Source: Atribacterota bacterium (GTDB lineage: Bacteria; Atribacterota; Phoenicimicrobiia; Phoenicimicrobiales; Stramentimicrobiaceae). From it: a stretch of DNA of 17,676 bases. The notes beneath the pieces are model-generated. The model did not search any database and was not told the origin of the DNA. It worked only from the letters and a program-made list of their open reading frames with translations. The translations under genes and the position numbers were made by a program. Each line of letters begins with the position of its first letter. Position 1 is the stretch's first letter. The stretch is taken from contig JAQVGY010000012.1 in assembly GCA_028696495.1 (NCBI GenBank), positions 1 through 17,676 of the forward strand. Reading direction: 5' to 3'. Positions 14,783-17,676 of this stretch are shown here, piece after piece.

Positions 14783-16009
14783 CTAAGAAACAAACTGCCG
14801 GCACAACTTAATCACATCTTGATGAACTTCCTGCTTTATCTTTTCATTATCAATATTAGTAAGCACTCTGTCAATCAATTCAGCAATAAGAAGCATCTCT
14901 TTTTCTCCCATACCCCGGGTGGTCATAGCCGGTGTTCCGATACGAATACCACTGGTAACCATAGGAGATTGGGTGTCAAAAGGTACAGTATTCTTATTTA
15001 CCGTGATGCCTGCCTCTTCTAATGCCTTTTCTGCCTGTTTGCCTGTTAGACCTTTATTCCTCAAATCAACCAGCATCAGATGGTTATCGGTTCCGCCGGA
15101 TACTAACTGATAGTTCATATCCATTAATCCTTGAGCCAAAGCAGCGGCATTCTTCCTGACCTGTTTTTGGTAGGTGACAAAATCATCTTCCATTGCCATC
15201 TTAAAACAAATGGCTTTAGCTGCAATAACATGCATTAAAGGGCCTCCCTGTATGCCAGGGAAAATACTCTTATCGACCTTTTGTGCGAAGTCCTGTTCAC
15301 AGAGAATAAGGCCTCCCCTGGGTCCCCTTAATGTTTTATGTGTTGTAGTAGTTACAAAATGGCAGTGTGGAATCGGGCTGATATGCTCACCGGTAACAAC
15401 TAAACCGGCAATATGGGCAATATCGGCCAGCAGTAATGCTCCCACTTCATCTGCTACTATTCTAAATTTGGCAAAATCTATCTCTCTGGGATAAGCACTG
15501 GCACCGGCGATTATCATTTTGGGCTTATTCTGTAATGCTAATTTTCTCAATTCATCATAATCAATGCGCCCGGTATCTCTGTCAGCACCATAATGGACTA
15601 CATTGTAGAGCATTCCAGAAAAATTGACAGGACTGCCATGTGTGAGATGGCCGCCATGAGCAAGATTCATAGCCAGAATGGTATCACCTGGCTTTAATAC
15701 AGCAAAATATACTCCCATATTGGCCTGGGAGCCTGAATGTGGCTGCACATTGGCATGGTCTGCTGAAAATAATACTTTTGCCCTATCAATGGCTAAATTT
15801 TCCACATCATCAATATACTGGCATCCGCCATAATACTTTTTACCGGGATAACCTTCTGCATATTTATTGGTCAGTATAGAACCCTGGGCTTCCAGGATAG
15901 CATCATCAACAAAATTTTCAGAAGCAATAAGTTCTAAAGTAAATTTTTGCCGCTCTTCCTCTTTTTTAATAAGCTGGTATATTTCAAAATCAACTTTTTC
16001 TAAACTCAT
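14783..16009 (-). CDS. glyA: serine hydroxymethyltransferase
   Basis: PLP enzyme that interconverts serine and tetrahydrofolate with glycine and methylene-tetrahydrofolate, the main one-carbon source. With the start chosen here it is 408 aa. It shows LIASENF at 28-34, NKYAEGYPGKKYYGG at 48-62, PHSGSQAN at 90-97, DIAHIAG at 196-202 and the PLP lysine K225 in TTTTHKTLRGPRGG, all in the family order. An ATG at 16043-16045 would add 12 residues and overlap the upstream peptidase. The ATG at 16007-16009 has AGGAGAG at 16015-16021, 5 nt away, and matches the family N-terminus, so it is preferred. It lies 16 nt after the peptidase stop, in one operon. folC in the same window uses the same cofactor pathway. 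Confidence 0.98.
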   Translation of the reverse strand: MSLEKVDFEIYQLIKKEEERQKFTLELIASENFVDDAILEAQGSILTNKYAEGYPGKKYYGGCQYIDDVENLAIDRAKVLFSADHANVQPHSGSQANMGVYFAVLKPGDTILAMNLAHGGHLTHGSPVNFSGMLYNVVHYGADRDTGRIDYDELRKLALQNKPKMIIAGASAYPREIDFAKFRIVADEVGALLLADIAHIAGLVVTGEHISPIPHCHFVTTTTHKTLRGPRGGLILCEQDFAQKVDKSIFPGIQGGPLMHVIAAKAICFKMAMEDDFVTYQKQVRKNAAALAQGLMDMNYQLVSGGTDNHLMLVDLRNKGLTGKQAEKALEEAGITVNKNTVPFDTQSPMVTSGIRIGTPAMTTRGMGEKEMLLIAELIDRVLTNIDNEKIKQEVHQDVIKLCRQFVS

Positions 16010-16025
16010 TTCTTCTCTCCTTTTC

Positions 16026-17138
16026 TTACAATTTATTTTCAACATAAAATGAGGGTGAGAGTTCTTTGGGTAACAAAGTCAGGTTCAGGTAACCTGTTTC
16101 GGTTACCACAACAGTATCTTCAATGCGAACTCCACCGATACCGGGGACATAAATGCCTGGCTCTATTGTTATTACCATACCTGTTTCCAATATGGTATGG
16201 TCATTAAAATTCAATCGGGGTAATTCATGTATATCAAGCCCTACTCCATGACCTAAAGAATGCAGAAAATAGTCGCCATACCCTTTTTCTGTAATCCTGG
16301 AGCGAGCAAAATTATCAAGTTCACTGCATAAGACACCTTCTCTAATCTTCCCTAAGGTCTCTATCTGCACTTCTTTAATAATATTAAAAATTTCTTTCTG
16401 CTTGTGATTTGGTTCGCCCAAACAAATGGTTCTGGTGCAATCTGAGTTATACATTCCATAGATACAGCCAAAGTCAATTATGATAAGCTCTCCTGTCTCT
16501 ATCCTTTTATCAGATGGTTCTCCATGTATTAAAGTGCCCCTCTCGCCAGAAGTTACTATCAAATCAAAGGACTCTTTGCTGGCACCCTCATTTCTCATAT
16601 TGTAATTTAATTGGTTGGCTAAGGATTGTTCGGAAATGCCTGCTGATAAATGGCTTATGGTCTTTAAGAAAGCACTGTTCGCAATATGGGCTGCCCTCTT
16701 CAGCAGAATGATTTCGGATTGGTCTTTAATTATCCGGATTGTCTCAATAATATTAGCAAAGGGAAATAATTTGATTTGAGGCATAATCTGCTGATATTTG
16801 TGATATCCATCAACTTTAAGGAAATTAGATTCAAATCCTAATTCTTTTATTCTTAACTCCGCGAGAAGTTTGGCTAAGGAAATGTTCTGAGCATCTTTCT
16901 CTTTCAAACTCTGGGTTATAATGACACATTGTTGGGCTTCCTGTTTTGCCTGTTCGGTATAACGTGAATCGGTAATAAGATAATTCTGTTCAAAGGTAGA
17001 AAGCAGAATTCCCTCTCCTTTAAACTGAGTCAGATAAAAAATATTTTTGGGGTTAAGGACCAGAAATGCATCAGGCTTGGTTTTGCTCTTATTTATTTCC
17101 AGCCAGAACTTTTTTATTCTATCTTTGACTTTGACCAA
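16026..17138 (-). CDS. Xaa-Pro aminopeptidase/dipeptidase (M24B)
   Basis: Dimetal peptidase of the creatinase/prolidase fold that removes residues before proline; cytoplasmic. The 370-aa product has an N-terminal creatinase-like domain at about 1-135 and a C-terminal pita-bread catalytic domain with all five metal ligands: D222, D233, H297 (SLGHGVGLD), E326 (ITIEPGIY) and E340 (GVRIEDTVVV). H205 and H304 are likely substrate-binding histidines. The start is TTG at 17136-17138 with an AGGAAG site about 8 nt upstream; no ATG or GTG is available nearby. In many Firmicutes a gene of this type (yqhT/pepQ/papA) sits just before efp; here glyA lies between them. Whether it prefers dipeptides or longer peptides cannot be read from the sequence. 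Confidence 0.95.
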   Translation of the reverse strand: MVKVKDRIKKFWLEINKSKTKPDAFLVLNPKNIFYLTQFKGEGILLSTFEQNYLITDSRYTEQAKQEAQQCVIITQSLKEKDAQNISLAKLLAELRIKELGFESNFLKVDGYHKYQQIMPQIKLFPFANIIETIRIIKDQSEIILLKRAAHIANSAFLKTISHLSAGISEQSLANQLNYNMRNEGASKESFDLIVTSGERGTLIHGEPSDKRIETGELIIIDFGCIYGMYNSDCTRTICLGEPNHKQKEIFNIIKEVQIETLGKIREGVLCSELDNFARSRITEKGYGDYFLHSLGHGVGLDIHELPRLNFNDHTILETGMVITIEPGIYVPGIGGVRIEDTVVVTETGYLNLTLLPKELSPSFYVENKL

Positions 17139-17367
17139 AATTGAGCTTCCTTCTTATCTTTGTTTTTTAATAATGATGAATATGGAAATATGGATATGAT
17201 ATTCAATTCTTCCTGCTATATTCAATTCTAATTATTTACAATATTTTAACTATCTATTTTAAATAGTATTACAAGATTACCATAATTCTAAATAAAAAGT
17301 TAAATAAAAATATTTTTTAATTATGATATTATAAACACAAAACATCTTAATCTGCAAATATTAAATT
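17139..17367. other. AT-rich intergenic region before the M24 peptidase gene
   Basis: I see no gene. It contains a 12-nt direct repeat ATATTCAATTCT (17199-17210 and 17218-17229, period 19), a 13-nt near-palindrome CTATTTTAAATAG near 17255, and a promoter candidate next to rimO. Confidence 0.6.
17328..17357 (-). promoter_or_regulatory. promoter candidate for the peptidase-glyA operon
   Basis: TTGCAG at 17352-17357 and a perfect TATAAT at 17328-17333 are separated by 18 bp, right after the rimO stop. It would give a leader of about 180 nt. Other weaker sites, such as TTGTAA-16-TAAAAT, occur closer to the gene in this AT-rich region. Confidence 0.42.
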
Positions 17368-17676
17368 TTATTTATCTACTATTTTACCTTCCAGGTGATA
17401 GGGATGAGCTTTGCCAATCTCCACCGTAACCCAGTTCCCTATATCTTTTTTCTGACCACCTGTTATCAATATATTTCCATCAATTTCAGGTGCCTCGGCA
17501 CAGGAACGGCCTACCAGAATATTCTCTCTATTTTCATAAAACCCATCGACTAAAACTTTTAATTTTTTACCGAGCATCCCCTCTTGATGGGTTAGGGCTA
17601 TCTTTTGCTGTATGGTCATCAATCTATCCAATCTTTCATTCTTAACCTTTTCGGGAACCTGTTCTCTATATTTATT
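17368..17676 (-). CDS. rimO: ribosomal protein S12 methylthiotransferase RimO, C-terminal part (cut by window edge)
   Basis: Radical-SAM enzyme that adds a methylthio group to the conserved aspartate of ribosomal protein S12. Only the last 102 residues are in the window. The frame is open to the edge, reading NKYREQVPEKVKNERLDRLM at its visible start, the typical link after the radical-SAM barrel (family QVPEEVKEERLDRLM). The TRAM domain follows, with KVLVDG, the GRSCAEAPEIDGNILI segment, GNWVTVEIGKAHPYHLEGKIV. EAPEID with GRS points to RimO rather than MiaB. The catalytic CxxxCxxC cluster lies outside the window. An internal TTG at 17629-17631 is not the true start. Confidence 0.9.
   Translation of the reverse strand, partial: NKYREQVPEKVKNERLDRLMTIQQKIALTHQEGMLGKKLKVLVDGFYENRENILVGRSCAEAPEIDGNILITGGQKKDIGNWVTVEIGKAHPYHLEGKIVDK

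Noticed and set aside
16010..16045. Longer glyA N-terminus starting at 16045
   Set aside because: It lacks a ribosome site, overlaps the end of the peptidase gene, and adds residues foreign to the family; the start at 16009 has AGGAGAG at good distance.
1..17676. A hidden mobile element, defence system or novel gene cluster
   Set aside because: Nearly all the DNA is covered by recognised housekeeping genes, tRNAs and their leaders; no transposase, integrase, terminal inverted repeats or unassigned large frames were seen.

Overview
The window is one dense, almost entirely minus-strand stretch of a low-GC bacterial chromosome holding housekeeping genes. Seventeen protein genes (one cut by the right edge, one tentative gene cut by the left edge) and seven tRNA genes are supported. 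All are transcribed right to left. The gene set and gene order are Firmicute-like: valS behind a T-box leader and followed by folC, then tig-clpP-clpX, and efp-asp23-nusB-xseA-xseB-ispA. No spoIIIA genes sit between efp and asp23, where endospore formers carry them. This suggests a non-sporulating Bacillota lineage or a related low-GC phylum; I cannot name a genus.

In transcription order, the right end (17676-14783) carries the 3' end of rimO, an Xaa-Pro peptidase and glyA. Next (14622-9410) come efp, an Asp23-family gene, nusB, xseA, xseB, ispA, rph and rdgB, many overlapping or abutting so that translation is probably coupled. From 9251 to 8367 lies a tRNA region: a consensus promoter, Pro-Gly-Arg-His-Arg, a 211-bp gap with two possible promoters and a possible structured RNA, then Lys-Leu and an intrinsic terminator. 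The next block (8328-5126) is trigger factor, ClpP and ClpX, a protein-folding and proteolysis operon. The left part (5092-1) has a consensus promoter, a valine T-box with an intrinsic terminator, valS, folC, comEA and perhaps the first codons of comEC.

Together the genes cover translation (valS, tRNAs, efp, rimO), RNA maturation and termination control (rph, nusB), nucleotide-pool cleaning and DNA repair (rdgB, xseAB), one-carbon and folate metabolism (glyA, folC), isoprenoids (ispA), protein quality control (tig, clpP, clpX, peptidase) and DNA uptake (comEA). I see no mobile element, CRISPR array, phage gene or obvious new system. The items most worth checking are the compact T-box, the inter-tRNA gap, the CCA-less tRNA-Arg and the compressed efp-nusB locus.
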